Below, in pieces: positions 23,401 to 35,082 of a stretch of 64,000 nucleotides of DNA. This DNA comes from Castanea sativa (taxonomy: Eukaryota > Streptophyta > Magnoliopsida > Fagales > Fagaceae): the NCBI RefSeq assembly GCF_040712315.1, contig NC_134023.1, positions 64,557,257 through 64,621,256 on the forward strand, given 5' to 3'. The notes under the pieces are model-generated. The model was not told where the DNA came from. It saw only the letters and a program-made list of their open reading frames with translations, and searched no databases. Position 1 is the first letter of the stretch; the number at the start of each line of letters is the position of its first letter. Made by a program: the position numbers and the translations under genes.

Positions 23401-24113
23401 TAAATCCCAAAACTTCATAGCAATTTGAATCAACAACTGTGGAAAAAGATAGCTAACATAATCAAAAGAGAAAAAAGAGAAAGTACCTTTAATATAAAGG
23501 ATTTGAAAGCCTTTTCAAAATTTGGGGTCGCAATTGCTAATAGGACAAAACCTAGGATTTGCTGATTAAAGCCAAAAGTGATGGGATTTTCAATAAAAAT
23601 TAATGCCATAAAATACCAAATGATTAAACATTGAACTGGAATTGTGAATCCAGAAAGAACAAAGTTGTTAAACAAAGCAGCTAGCATAGGGAAAACCAAT
23701 TTCAAATGGATAGACACGTCTAAATCTGATTAGCCACAAATCTAGTGAAAAAAAAAAAAAAAAAACATGGGAGGAAAAGAGGAAAAACTGACCTTGAGTT
23801 GCTACTGGTAACACAATGAGAGAGGAAAGAGAGATTGAAAATCTTAAAGGAATTTAATACCAGGTGGCAACTGAAGCATCTAAGGAATTCAAAGAGTCAA
23901 GTGAAAAGGGATGTCATATTATTTATTATCATTAACTAATCCTTATCATTTACATAAGCTATTAAAGATAGGCTTGGGTTATTTACGATGAATGGTGTCT
24001 GAGTAGTAGAGAAGAATGGCATGAAGAAGTTAAAGTGAAAGGCTAAACGTAACATTAGAACGCCACATGGCAGGACCTCATGCTTTCTCGCATGAGGTCT
24101 ATGCTTTTATATC

Positions 24114-24144
<31 letters not shown>

Positions 24145-24450
24145 TATTAATTTATTTATTTTGGTAAGGAATAGTTATTCTTCATTTTAAAGAATAACTA
24201 TTCTCAAAGAATGACTATTACTTGTAATAAAAACACAATCAAACAATTGAATGATTATTTCTAAGGAATAGCTATTACATTACAAAGTCTATTACAATGT
24301 ACCAAATGTACCCTTACACTTGCTTTATAAAGTCCTAAGAAGAGTTAATATAGTAGTATTAAATTAGTAATATTCGTAGTTAATTGAAAATATAACAATA
24401 TATAAAAGTCATTTTTCGGAAAACTGACTGATCTACAAAACTGATTTAAA
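20401..24450. other. Gene-poor 4 kb, no gene recognised
   Basis: AT-rich. Open frames at 23174-23380 and 23430-23717 (minus) have no recognisable domain; the second is hydrophobic but low-complexity. An (AAT)n tract lies at 24118-24143. The stretch 24160-24320 (GGTAAGGAATAGTTATTC... to TGTACCAAATGTACC) looks like an old MITE. I see no tRNA or rRNA. Confidence 0.5.
24058..24112. repeat. Dispersed hairpin repeat (GCCACATGGC / CCTCATGC...GCATGAGG)
   Basis: Contains CCTCATGC-TTTCTC-GCATGAGG, a stem with an 8-bp arm. It recurs in inverted orientation at 31689-31745. Probably part of a small TE, perhaps the 5' end of another Helitron family. Confidence 0.6.
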
Positions 24451-25225
24451 TAATAAATTATTTAAAAAAGAATATTGATTATAAAGAATATTATTATTAG
24501 TGGGCAACATGTAATATGCTAAATAATAAATCATATAGGAATTCAAGTTTTAAAGAGAATTTTAGTTTCAAAGGCTTCATGACCTGTGCATGAGCACGGA
24601 GTCGTGGACAAGAAGACATGAATTTTTTTTTTTTTTTTTAAGACATTAATATTTGTAAGATAAATAAAAGAGTTAACATTGATATGATCAACAAAGAAAA
24701 TAAAAACAAAAGTAATTTGAAGAATATTGCATAAGTAAATTACCCACTAACTAAAATCAACAAAAGAAAAAAGAGAAGTAATTTGCTGAAGAGAGAGAGA
24801 GAGAGTCTCCTTGCCACGGTGCCACCTACTGCCTCTGGGTCTCCCGGTGTAAAGAAAGAGTCTAGGCCAATATACTATTGGACTTGAGTGAAAAGTTTTG
24901 GGCCTACTCCAACCTCATTCACCGAGGAGGACAACCCAGCCTCCATGGAATTTTTAAATACTAATTTCATCCAAATTCTTTTGTTAACCACTTAACTTTC
25001 TCTCTTTAAATAGGATTTTAGTTCAACCCAAAATTTTTTGGTTAGTTTATTTATTTGTTTATTTTTACCTTAAAGAGTTTTGCTTTTATGAAAGTTGTGC
25101 GAAATGAACTTCCTCATATCTAGTTGGATAATTACTAATATACGCATACTAAGAGTCTTATAATTCAACACATTGTTTCTATCTCGGAAATATTCAGCTC
25201 AAGGTTTAAATCTCCCATTTTCAAC
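24451..25225 (-). repeat. F-box locus upstream module without a gene
   Basis: 24481-24850 matches the 5'-UTR intron and leader region of the F-box loci (AAGAATATTATTATTAGTG, ACCCACTAACTAAAATCAAC, a GAGA tract). 24880-25060 matches their upstream flank. The coding part is gone. Confidence 0.75.
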
Positions 25226-25272
25226 TATCAATTAATAATATAGACATAATAAAATCAAAATAAAATAAATAT

Positions 25273-26088
25273 TGTGGGGGAGATAGGTTTGGGAGTACGT
25301 ATTTATGTGCATATTGAGTTGGAGACTCAATCCGAGGACATTAAGTAGTTTGAGGATGGGTAAATATCTTACTAAGAGTCTGTATTGGTATATAAAGAAG
25401 GAAAGTCTGATCATGGTCATCTGAGAAGGTGGTCTAAGGAGAGATACCTCCTCGGCTCAGCTACACAGAGGTCGGAATGTATTGTTTGCCACTCAGAAGC
25501 AACGTTCTAGATGATCCTATAGGTAAGGATATATATGGTAAGAACATAGGACAAAGAAATGTTATGAAATATCTAGAGAAAAAGTTGCTACTACCGCATT
25601 GAATGCTCTGCAGCTAACTCTCTGGCCGCATTAATGAGGAAGTGATGTCTGAGCAGCAAGGTTCAACCTTACAGCTATTTCCAAAGATTTCAGGAAGGTG
25701 CTGATAGAACAAATATCCAGGCCAGCAATTTGATCCATACTTGGAAGGTAGAGAGAGGAGGAAAGATGATATAAAAGGAAGAGAAACTCTCAGAAAAGGG
25801 GATCGGAGAAAAAAGGAAAAGAAACACTGTAGACTCAAGAACAATATTTATAATTTGTCCTTAAGAGAAATAAATATAAGAATCAACCTCCTCGGCTTGA
25901 GTCCGAGGACAATTTTCACTATACAAACTATTCTATCTTCATCATATTGTGATCTTGGCCCATTGTTATTATTATCTAAACTCATTCAAACCTAGATTTC
26001 TAACTAACTCTCTACAAATTCATTGTATTGGGCTCTTTGGGCCTGTCTCCTTCCTATTTTGGGCTTAAGTGCAAATCGTGCCCCTACA
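25273..26088. mobile_element. Solo LTR, 816 bp
   Basis: Starts TGTGGGGGAGATAGG and ends GTGCCCCTACA. The exact 5-bp duplication AATAT lies at 25268-25272 and 26089-26093. The homologous place in copy B (about 59800) is uninterrupted, a clean empty site. Interior CTCCTCGGC(T/C)..GAGTCCGAGGAC-like text is typical of LTRs, not coding. Confidence 0.93.
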
Positions 26089-26813
26089 AATATATTTAAG
26101 TTTAAATTTTTACATCTAAAAATAATTATATTTTTATATTCCTCCACCCAAACCCCCTAGGCACTAATGTATTTCCCTTTTAAGTTTAGATCTTTATATC
26201 TAAAATAACAATATTTTCTAATATATTCCCAACCCTAACCCCCTAGGCATTAACATATTTCCCTTTAGGATTTGTTTGGTTGAGAGGATGGAAAGGTGAT
26301 GAAAAGGTAGGAAGGATAATAAAAAAGTAAGAGGAAATAAAAAATTTTGAGTTTTATATCATGTGTGTTTTGTAGGTGACATGAAAGGTGGAATGATTGA
26401 AAACAAATATAAATTTCTTTTGTTTTGGTGAGAAGAAATTATGGAGAGGATAGAATATTTTGTTTCTAGGAAGTTATCATTATGCCATACTACTATATAA
26501 GGAATTTTATTTTTATGCATCAGGTACAAAAAAAAGGGAAGATGGTGCTCAATGTGTGTAAAGTTAGTGAGTTTTAGTGCGAGAGTCAGAGTATAGGTGT
26601 CCAAAGAGTGAGGTGCGAATAAGTGTACTATATAAGAACTTAAGATTCATTTGATTGAGAGATTGGGAAGATAAAAAATGTAGGAAGGATACAAAGGTGG
26701 GAGAATAAAAAATTCTCAATTCTCAATTTTCAGTTTTTGTTTTTCTTTTTTCTTTTTTTAGAAACTCAATTTTCAATCATATGTGTTTAGTAGAGAGGAC
26801 GGAAAAGTTAAGG

Positions 26814-26818
<5 letters not shown>

Positions 26819-26876
<58 letters not shown>
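26819..26876. repeat. (TA)n microsatellite
   Basis: About 58 bp of AT repeats. The homologous tract in copy B (60536-60571) is about 36 bp, so the locus is length-variable. Confidence 0.97.
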
Positions 26877-26879
<3 letters not shown>

Positions 26880-27918
26880 AAAGGATTGAAAAGATAGTTT
26901 CTTTGAAATTAATATGTAAGAAATTATTTTTTCCATTCTTATTTAAGAAAAAATAATGTTTGTAGCTAAAGTAGAAGTGATGATCACATCACATTTTTTA
27001 TTCTTTATCCATTTTTATATAAGAAACAAAATGTGGTTAGCTCAATTAGTTACAAACTTACAAAGCCCACTTATAAAAATAAACACATTACATTTACGAT
27101 TTTTTGGTGGTCTCTGTATAACATCAAAGGCCTTTCTCATAAATATGCACACTCTTAAGTCCTAGAATCGAAGATATATCATTATGATAATTACATATGC
27201 ATGCTGACCCTAAACTGCACAATTGGAAAGCTATATGATGACAAGAAACAATTATTGTCTCACCTGTTGTCTTCAGAATATTCTAATGAGTATATGACAA
27301 GCTTGTAGAAACAAAAGAAATAAGAAGTAAATCATTTAAGAGTTGCAAGGTCTCAAGCCATTTCATGACATCTACCAATGTCACTTGGCCATACAAACTT
27401 GAGACATTTTTATTAGTGAAACTAAAAAATTGCAGTTGAAAAGAAGAGTATCACAGATAAGGCTTTTGATCCGCAGGCAATGTTCATGAATATTGAAGGT
27501 ACCTGAATTCGAAAGGCTTTCTTAGACATTTTGAGAAACATACACCTCCCAGATAGAACAGAATAAACCTATATAATTGTTGTTTTGATATTAATCATAG
27601 TTGCAATATGCCCTTGTTAGTCTTCTAAAGTGTTAGTGTAGTCATTAATCAATCAACTGTTTGCAGGAAACAAAAGCAAGAGAAGACAGTCTTGGATACT
27701 AATTTTAAAAAGTTAGCCATCTCATAAATGAAATATCGAAAAGACTTACAAAACTTATGTCAAATGAAAGCCATTTGGTACTTACTGCTTGTTATCTTTC
27801 TTTTCTGCTTTTTTATAGTTTTTTGGTCTCTTTAATATTTTGTCACACAATTGAATTTCTTCTGTTGCCTTCAATATTCATTTACATTTGGGGTGCAAGT
27901 ACGAGGAAAATATAAATA

Positions 27919-28800
27919 AATGCAATACCTGAGAAAGCAAGAAGAATCTCATCAACAAAGAATCATTAAAGCTAAAGAAGAGCTTGCTGCTGCCGAAGTC
28001 AAACTTGAAAATCTGCCTCCATATGAACCTCCAAAAGATGAACTTGTTAGTAACTTTTCTAGCCAATTATTGATTTCTTCCTGCAGTGTGGCTTATTATA
28101 TGTGAGTTTATTTACCACTTTCATTATGTGGAACTGATTTTTGTCGTTAGCTATCTTGAAGTATCTTGAAAAAGTTATTGTTTCTCTCATCTTGCTATCT
28201 TCAAATGAATTGGTGTACCTATCCAAATAAAAAATTAAAAAAAAAAAAAATCAATTGCACTATTGCAAGTATAATCTACTAAATTTTTCTGTATTAGTTT
28301 TCCTATAAGTAAATGGGAAAACAATGATAAGAAAATTGAGCGTGTTTTCTATAGATGATAATTAACTTGATCACTTTTATTAAAGTCAGTAATTACCATT
28401 TGGTTGCTATTCTTTTGATATGGTTGATACCTTCAGTGTTATTACTGGATAAATTTCTACACCAGGATAATTTAAAGGCTCAAATCCTGGAGCTAGAAGT
28501 TTCAGCTAACAAAAAGAGGAATCAAAAGTCAGAGAAGGGAAAGACTTTTAGCTCAAAAGAAAATGAGCCTCAGGAATATTCTAGACAGGTAAGTTTGAAT
28601 GAGATTTAAATGTTTCATATGCTTTTTACCTTTATAATATCTTTCTGATAATTTTTACAGGTTCAAGGATATGGAGAATACACACAACAAATGTCCTCAG
28701 CAATTAATGAAATCTGGAACTGAGAAGATATTTGATGCTTATCTTTGGTTGCAAGAACATCACAACGAGTTCAATAAAGAAGTGTATGTTCCTGTTTTGC
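27919..28800 (+). pseudogene. SMC5: SMC5 gene fragment (hinge-distal coiled coil to C-terminal half)
   Basis: Three exon-like blocks. 27924-28045 reads YLRKQEESHQQRIIKAKEEL then AAAEVKLENLPPYEPPKDEL, with a GT after it. About 28469-28588 (after CACCAG) reads DNLKAQILELEVSANKKR and later diverges from the expected helix before GTAAGT. 28661-28789 (after TTTTACAG) reads KDMENTHNK then EKIFDAYLWLQEHHNEFNKE and VYVPVL. These match consecutive segments of plant SMC5, the SMC5/6 subunit used in DNA repair. The rest of the gene, including both ATPase halves, is absent. Block 1 lacks a clear AG acceptor, block 2 ends in altered sequence, and block 3 is in frame only if the reading shifts. A transposed or duplicated fragment, not functional. 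Confidence 0.8.
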
Positions 28801-29180
28801 TTAAGTGTTATATTTATAGCTCAGATTGTAGCTTTATGAATTAATTTTTCTAAAATTATGAATCAAGACTTCATTCAGAAAGGCTGCTTCAAATAATTTA
28901 TCCAAAAACAAAAGAATGGATTGAGAACTAATGCCTTCCACATCAATAGACAAAAATAAGGTCAAAAGCTCAGCTGTTCATCATATTGATGAAAAATGTA
29001 AGTGTGGCATCATATCATGAAAACAAACAAACAAAGAATACTTATACATTATAGCAATTAAAAAAAACAGAATTATTCAATAAACCGATTAATAAGAGAC
29101 CGAGAAACAAAGGCAAAGGCAGGTATTTTACACGCATTCACTAGCTTCCATTATTTAAACCAACATAAAATAGATCAATG

Positions 29181-30577
29181 CTAAATGTACCAAAGTGGGG
29201 TAGAGAAGTAAGAGTAGGATTCGCCTTAATAATGTTGATTAATATATCCATCTTCCATGCTAAATACACCAATGTCGAACCATCCACCATTCAAGGTCAA
29301 AGAAAAACCTTTCTTATAGTCATCTGTAAAATAGACACAATTAGCTTTGCATCCATTGAAGCTTGATGGAGACGAAGACATTGATGAACTGTCACCCACA
29401 AACAATACTTGATCACCCAAGTTGTCAACCATCACCCGCTTGTATTTATATTTGCTTCCCACTATAGTAGAACATTCTAATTTTAGAATTGTGAACCCAA
29501 TTGTCAAATAGATATTACCATTGACTAGCCGCGAACCCGCGCGTTACGTGTGATAATCATTTTTTTGGTAGTTTTATTAATTTTTTTATACAATTTAAAC
29601 TAATTTAATAAAGAATAATGTATTTCATAATCATATTTTTATTTATTATAAGAATAATCATAAATGTAATATAAAAACAATCATAAATTATAAATATAAA
29701 TTTTGTTGTACCAAAATGAAAACAATATAATTTTCCTCAGAAATTCAAAAGGCAAGTTAACGAAAATATTCATTTTTAATCAAAGTTATTTATAACATTT
29801 TGTGAATCATTAAAAAGAATATAAAATTTGGAAATTATTCTTTTAATTTTAAACAAATTTTCTCAAACCTTATTTTTTCTACCTACAATCCAAAACATTG
29901 AAAAACGTAAATAAAAAAATTAATAAACTTAACAATGATTAATTGGACAAATTAGGAAAAAAAATTTCATTGATAATTAAGGTTATTTTCTTTGCAAAAA
30001 TTGTAATTTCATCCACCCAAAACATATTACCGAATAAACAATTATTAGCAAAATCTAAGAATTAAATTCCTATATATGCGTTGTTATAAAATAATAATAA
30101 CAATTAAAGTAAAATTGCTAAAGTTAAAATTTGTCACCCATCTGATTATTTTCGTTTGGCTAACCTTTGTTTTTCTCTAAATAAATGGCATTATATATAG
30201 AGTACTTCTAATACAACTATTAAGAGTACTTTGTCCACCACAAAGGATAAAAAATAAACAAAAATTAGTAAAGTCTCATAGTTTAACATCTAGATTGAGC
30301 ACTATAAAAAATCATGATGTGTAATAGAATAAATATCAAATTACAATATATAACAAATTATCCAAATCATGCTATATAATAGAATAATATTATATTTTTA
30401 TATGCTATATTTAATTCTTTATAACGCAATAAAATAAAATTTAACAATCAAAGAGAACAAAAAAAAATTTTAAAAACTAAACTAAATCGCATTAACCTAA
30501 AGCAGAGTTTTAAAGAATATACAAAATTATCAACCTTAATCAGTGATACAAGAAAAACAAAAAATCCACCAAAAAAT

Positions 30578-30626
<49 letters not shown>

Positions 30627-30893
30627 TTTTTTGTGAGGGAAAACTAAGGAAGATGGTGTGAATAAGAAAAAACAAAAATGAAGGAAGATGAAGGAAACGA
30701 GAAAGAATGGTATTAATGTAGAGGGTAGTGGGGAGATGAAAAGGTAAGGGAGGGAGAAAGGTTGGAGAAGTGTAAATATTAAAAAAAATAAATGTTAAAA
30801 ACAATTATAGGAAAATTGAAAAAAAAATAATGACGTAAACGTTGAAGTGACTCAACTAGAGTGTAGTAATAATAAATACTACGTTTCAGCTTT

Positions 30894-30965
<72 letters not shown>

Positions 30966-31620
30966 TTTGTTCATCTTTTTGAATGTTCTCATCCTAATTA
31001 TCATCTTCATTAATGAACTCCCTCATCCATGAAATCAAAACCTCCTCGAAAGCATGAAACAACCAAAAGATTTTCCAATGATTCAACAATATACTTTTGG
31101 ATATAATCCTTAGTTTCTAATTGTCATGGCGCAACACATTCAGTGAATGCAACACCATCATCAATGTGACAAACAAAAACTTCCCCCTTAGCGTTTACAG
31201 CATAAAATTTTTACTTGTAGAATGCAATGTCATAAAAATATGGATCACTTGTTATATCAATCCAAGCATCATATCCAGGTGACCAGGTCTAGTGAATGCC
31301 AATGTGTTATCACTACTATAGATAACCATATATGAATATGCAAATCATTATCCTATTCATTAGTTGCTAAGTTCTACGGATTCCTTGACAAAACACACTT
31401 CTCAACTAAGATATCTTCGTAATCTATAGGGTCAAGTTCATAATTGAGACCAGCTTCATCCCAAAAACGAGGTTGAGGCGGAAGACTTGATAGGAGACAA
31501 TGGATGAAAGAGATTGATTTGGAGATCGATGCCTATACTGAACAACCATCTGGAAGATGTTCCAAAGCATTTTTTTCCCAACAAGCTCAAGCAACTTGAA
31601 GTTGTAAACTTTATTGTCAA

Positions 31621-31622
<2 letters not shown>
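29181..31622 (-). pseudogene. F-box/DUF295 gene, copy 3, split by a Helitron
   Basis: The C-terminal part at 29181-29524 reads IGFTILKLECSTIV, SSFNGCKANCVYFTDD and GGWFDIGVFSMEDG. A TAA then replaces the Arg codon of copy 2 after INQHY, followed by GESYSYFSTPLWYI. The middle part resumes at 30966 after the Helitron and runs to 31622 with several frame breaks (for example around CAACCATCTGGAAGATG). The 5' third, including any F-box, is lost where a (TA)n tract and another repeat begin at 31623. Non-functional. Confidence 0.9.
29525..30965 (-). mobile_element. Non-autonomous Helitron, 1441 bp, inside F-box copy 3
   Basis: The minus-strand 5' end is TC followed by TATATATA. The 3' end is CTAG with a GCGC-rich hairpin (AACGCGCGGG-type) just before it. 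Insertion is between A (29524) and T (30966), as Helitrons do. It shares most of its length with 61914-63385. It contains (GA)n at about 30590-30621 and (TA)n at about 30894-30963. The minus-strand frame at 30448-30804 is low-complexity. No Rep/helicase. Confidence 0.88.
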
Positions 31623-31691
<69 letters not shown>

Positions 31692-31745
31692 GTAGAGACC
31701 TTATGCGAGAGAGCATGAGATTAGGCCATGTGGCGGATTCTTTGT
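31623..31745. repeat. (TA)n tract plus dispersed hairpin repeat
   Basis: About 66 bp of TA (31624-31689) abuts ACCTTATGCGAGAGAGCATG, the inverted partner of the repeat at 24058-24112. It marks the point where F-box copy 3 is truncated. Confidence 0.75.
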
Positions 31746-32116
31746 GATTTTCTTTTATTTAGGCTTACACTTTAATAAAGTTTGTATTTACATCATAATA
31801 TTAGTTTATTGAATTAACTTATGGAGTAAATGCATATATTAATTATATATAGTTAGACATAAATAATTAGAGGATTTTAAATGATCATATATATATTATA
31901 TAAGAAAATATTTTTACTTATAATTATAATAACTGATTTAAAATATGAAATTCTTCCTTATATGAGAAAATATTTTTATTTATAAAAAATAATAATTGAT
32001 TTAGAATGTTTAGTTATTTTGACAACAATTAACACAAAAGCCACAAAAAATTAAATATTTATGAATTCACTAAAATTAGTCCTAATTAACCATTTAGATA
32101 TTTTAACTTCTTTTAG

Positions 32117-32159
<43 letters not shown>

Positions 32160-32217
32160 CCAATATTGTAGTATTTATTATATGTAAAAAGATTACTAAT
32201 ATGATAAATAAATATAT
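31746..32217. other. Intergenic, AT-rich
   Basis: No gene. A (TA)n tract lies at 32123-32158. Confidence 0.6.
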
Positions 32218-33464
32218 GGGATAATTACACTTTACCCACCTATGGTTTGCCTCTAATTTGACTTACCTACCCGTGGTTTCATTTTTGACACTTTACCCAC
32301 CTATGATTCCCTTCGTTACTACTCTGTTACCCACCTCCAGTGCAAACATTACTCTAACGCATAAACTCATAAAAAATAGAACCTAAAATAGATCAAACAC
32401 ACTCTCACTCCAAAAACACACTCTCATCCAACGTGCTCCTTCTTCCTCGGTGCAATTTGATTTTTGATCGATGCACTTAATAGCTCAAGAATTAGTTGTT
32501 GATTTTATACTGCTGCCATTGTTATATGTTTGCTTATGTTGTGTGTGTGTGTGTGTGTTTTTTTTGTTTTTGTTTTTTTTCGATTTAGCCATTCATATTT
32601 TGCATTGTAGGTGGCCTAGGGGCCTGATGGGGTTGATTTGGAGATGAACATAAGTGAAAAAATATGTACCTCTTTCCCGCTCTCCCTTGCTTCTACCCCT
32701 TCACCTGCTTTACACTTCATCACCTAGGCCACACTTTTGCTTCCTCTCCCTGGAACACAATTTTCCCCTAAGCCAAAATCTTATCTTTAACCTACAATCG
32801 AACCTGCATATGTCACCTCAAGACAATGAATCCCTATGAAATCCACAATCAAATCCGCATGTCCTAACACAATCTAATGCTCCCCTTCCCTCAATCAAAT
32901 TCGCAACACTCCCATTTTACATCTCTAAACCCAATTTCTAATTACCATTAATGGAACCTTGAACTAAGTATTGACCCACATTTAGAACCTTAAAAAGTTC
33001 TCCAATTTATTCCAGGCTCTCACTCTATAACCACCCTACCTCTATCCCTTTGTTCCAATGACATCGTTCCATTTAAAGTGTAGATTTGGGTAGAACGATC
33101 TCTAGCAAGGGCAAAGGGCTCTTTCCAACGTGCTCCTGCAACAGCTAAACAGATGAACACTGTGTCTCCTTCTTCCTCGGTTTGCTTGCACGATCAAAAC
33201 CCAGGTGGTTCTTAGTCCATTATCTCAAGCACACTGCATTGTGATCTTAGTTGGATGAGAGTGTGTTTTTGGAGTGAGAGCGTGTTTGATCTGTTTTAGG
33301 TTTTATTTTTTATGAGTTTATGTGTTAGAATAACGTCTGCACTGGAGGTGGGTAACAGAGTTGTAACAGAGGGAATCACAGGTGGGTAAAGTGTCAAAAA
33401 TGAAACCATAGGTAGGTAAGTCAAATTAGAGACAAACCACAGGTGGGTAAAGTGTAATTATCCC
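32218..33464. mobile_element. Mutator-like element with 215-bp terminal inverted repeats
   Basis: The left TIR, 32218-32432, begins GGGATAATTACACTTTACCC. The right TIR, 33250-33464, is its near-complete inverse. The flanking 9-bp sequences are TAAATATAT and TAAATTCAT (7 of 9 equal), the length expected for Mutator targets. The 0.8-kb interior has no transposase. It contains CTTCTTCCTCGGT twice (near 32448 and 33169) and a 61-codon frame with no recognised domain, so a captured gene piece is possible but unproven. Confidence 0.9.
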
Positions 33465-33473
33465 TAAATTCAT

Positions 33474-33642
33474 TTTTTATATTAATTATTTAAGTGGTTC
33501 ATTAATTATTTAAGTATAATGAAATTTTGATGTCAATTTTCTAAGATTTATGTGATAAAAAATTAATTAGAAATTTGGTATTTAGTTACTTTTGCTACCT
33601 TGAAAACAAGGTCCAACAAAAGAAAAAAATAAAAATAAAATG

Positions 33643-33692
<50 letters not shown>

Positions 33693-34971
33693 TTTCGAGT
33701 TAGTGAAGTCATGGTATAATCTTACAAAAGTTACACATTTTATCCATCATAGGTCTCTAAGAAATCTAAAAACACTATCTTAATTAATATAGCATGTTTT
33801 AGTGTTCTCTCTCTTGTTTATTACAATAAATTATAAAATTCTATTCTATTTTTTAGTCTTTTCTTCCTCTTGTTGAACCACTATAAAAAAGAAACTCATG
33901 TTTTCTTAATCCATAGGTTCCTCCTACCCCATTAAAAGAAGAGTAATGCTAGAGACAAACAATTTTATAAATTTTTTTACAAAGTGTTGATGTGGTGTGG
34001 TTCATATTAGCTTTTAAAAACAATTATTGAATGGTATTTGTATATTTATTTATCAAAATGATATTCACATTTTTTTAGTAGGTATGAAACTGGCTTATCT
34101 ATATCAGTCACAATACCATCAATTTTCAAATTTGTAAATATTATGATCAAATCATTACACATCTCTTTTGTCTTTCTGATTTGTTTATAAATAAAAACTA
34201 AATATTATAATTTTTTAGAAGTAAAATTATTGGAATATTGGAGGAAACTAACTAAATACACCGGATATTGTGTTGGAGCTGGACTAGTGTTAAAAATGAG
34301 AAAAGAAAAGGTCTCACTCAATCACAAAAAAAAGAAAAAAAAAGAAGCAACTGACCGTGCCAAATGCGGTGTTTTGATGTTTAGGGGTTGAACAAGCAAC
34401 TCACCTTATTTTTAGAAGCCTTGAGTTGAGCTGTGTGCCAGCTTAGCACTTAATTGCACTTAATTACACTTAGTTAATTAAATAATTAGTTTAATGAATA
34501 TGAATTTTTACGGTTACTTAAATAAATTACCAAAACCATTCACCATTTTTACTTTAATTACCGTAATTTCTGTAAACTTCATATGGCAACCTTTTTTCCA
34601 TTTAAAGAAACAAAAAAGAATCTTAAGTATTCATTTCCCATACACTCACACAGAAAATTAGTAAGAGACGCCGAGAGCAAGTGGGAGACACATAACGAGA
34701 GATACCAAGAGAAACACCGAAACAACGAGAGAGAATGTGCAAACCCAAACAAAGGTGTCGCGATCCATTACCACATCGGAGAGACTTCAACCATTGCCAC
34801 CATTGCCTACTATTTTTCCACAGTGTCACATCAATGGGTGGTCAAAATCAACACATCCACAAGTTGGACTCAGTGGACTACGACGTCTGCGGCTCAACCT
34901 TCCTACTTGAGCAGCACAAGGATAACGTTCACACTGGCAAAGACGGCACCGGGAGATAGTGCATTGCTTTC
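33474..34971. other. Intergenic, no gene recognised
   Basis: (TA)n at 33643-33690. 33944-34090 resembles common MITE-like text (AATGCTAGAGACAAACAATTTT). The overlapping frames at 34583-35002 (139 codons, plus) and its antisense match no family I know and run into F-box debris at the right, so I do not call a gene. Confidence 0.5.
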
Positions 34972-35082
34972 GGCACATAAGCACAGGGCACCTAGGAGGT
35001 AATGGAGGAATTTCCAATGAACAAACACTTTGTCATGACTTTCAAGTGGCACCAAACGTGGAAGATCAGCCCACTTAGACAT
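34972..35082 (-). pseudogene. F-box gene N-terminal remnant, copy 4
   Basis: From ATG at 35082 it reads MSKWADLPRL, like MSEWADLPDL of copy 1. It then jumps to text equivalent to the segment after the F-box (VHWKFLHYLLGALCL aligns with VHSMENPLLSPTCPL of copy 2), so most of the F-box is missing. Homology ends near 34972. The upstream sequence 35090-35350 keeps the 5'-UTR intron pattern. Confidence 0.75.

Larger units (their letters stand above)
25226..27886. repeat. Segmental duplication, copy A (paired with 59764-61913)
   Basis: Long colinear similarity to 59764-61913, beginning near AATAAAATC(A/G)AAATAAAAT and ending at CAATATTCATTTACA. Copy A alone contains the solo LTR at 25273-26088. 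Copy B alone contains a 329-bp Helitron and is cut by another where copy A runs on into SMC5 exons. Both contain (TA)n (26819-26876 here). Confidence 0.9.

Noticed and set aside
23430..23717. 95-codon hydrophobic minus-strand frame, possible small membrane protein
   Set aside because: No start context, homology or splice support; AT-rich composition gives hydrophobic residues by chance.
30448..30804. 118-codon minus-strand frame with poly-Leu/Ser and poly-(SL)
   Set aside because: Encoded by the GA repeat inside a Helitron; low-complexity artefact.
30847..31747. Frames containing long (IY)n runs
   Set aside because: Translations of TA microsatellites.
34583..35002. 139-codon plus-strand open frame and its antisense frames
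   Set aside because: No known domain; runs into antisense F-box remnant; composition typical of chance frames.
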